NCBI GenBank assembly: GCA_037893225.1 | Contig: JAZGUH010000938.1 | Location: 186,001 to 250,000 of the forward strand | DNA length: 64,000 nucleotides | Direction of reading: 5' to 3' | From: Hippasteria phrygiana | Lineage: Eukaryota; Echinodermata; Asteroidea; Valvatida; Goniasteridae | Shown: positions 63,880-64,000 of the stretch, in pieces | Position numbering within the stretch: position 1 is the first letter of the stretch | How the letters are laid out: every line of letters starts with the position of its first letter | Program-made: the position numbers and the translations under genes | The notes under the pieces: model-generated | The model's input: the letters and a program-made list of their open reading frames with translations, nothing else | What the model was told of the DNA's origin: nothing | The model's database searches: none

Positions 63880-64000
63880 TGCGTATAAATGAAAAAATGA
63901 AGAAGCAATTCTGTTTTAGACGTTAGAAAAGCCTTTTTAGTTAATTTTATTTAGGAGGAACAGTGCTGCAGTTGGATTTCTCGCTCTTGTTCATGCGTAT

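Overview
The window looks like nuclear DNA of a marine invertebrate animal. Coding is sparse and interrupted by introns. Dozens of short inverted-repeat transposons, tRNA-derived SINE copies, a LINE and an LTR-retroelement remnant are present, and there are two exons of an F-type lectin with clean splice sites. The SINE, the F-type lectin and frequent TAGGCCTA-like words fit an echinoderm or other deuterostome, but I cannot fix the species.

The main content is a decayed endogenous virus-like element of the adintovirus / Maverick-Polinton type, about 25.3-45.85 kb. It has a protein-primed family B DNA polymerase in two pieces (+), a Cys-rich zinc protein (+), a probable minor (penton-type) capsid protein (-), a conserved Pro-rich membrane-tailed protein (+), a retroviral-type integrase (-), a small membrane protein (-), a double-jelly-roll-type major capsid protein (+), a packaging ATPase (+), five further small or membrane/coiled-coil proteins (+), and an intact 313-residue possible ssDNA-binding protein (-). 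Almost every gene except the last three-way exception group (one 139-aa gene and the 313-aa gene) carries in-frame stops or frameshifts, so this is a fossil. No adenain-type protease and no terminal inverted repeats were found, and the left end is truncated inside the polymerase.

Three later insertions cut the element. A 3.8-kb mosaic of small transposons and tandem repeats replaces the polymerase middle (about 26.87-30.68 kb). A 2.1-kb Tc1/mariner-like element sits at 31.74-33.84 kb. A 1.37-kb element carrying a THAP-domain ORF sits inside the major capsid gene (38,500-39,869). Removing the last one with one TTAA copy rejoins the capsid reading frame exactly, which proves its boundaries and its TTAA target. 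Two more copies lie at 2.79-3.71 kb (5'-truncated) and 48.56-49.97 kb (complete).

Left flank (1-25 kb): nested inverted-repeat elements, one with a captured RecQ-helicase fragment, an element with opposed subterminal arrays of a GTAATGTA-type repeat (7.9-9.7 kb), a foldback element (10.3-11.15 kb), the lectin exons (14.2-15.2 kb), a 13-bp minisatellite (20.96-21.14 kb) and a Crypton/ZMYM-like recombinase fragment (21.6 kb). Right flank (46-64 kb): more small transposons, a 5'-truncated non-LTR retrotransposon (52.3-53.5 kb), a possible host promoter and first exon (55.3-55.6 kb), the 3' end of a Ty3/gypsy-like element with its LTR (57.7-59.6 kb), and a small element with a 9-bp target duplication (61.3 kb).
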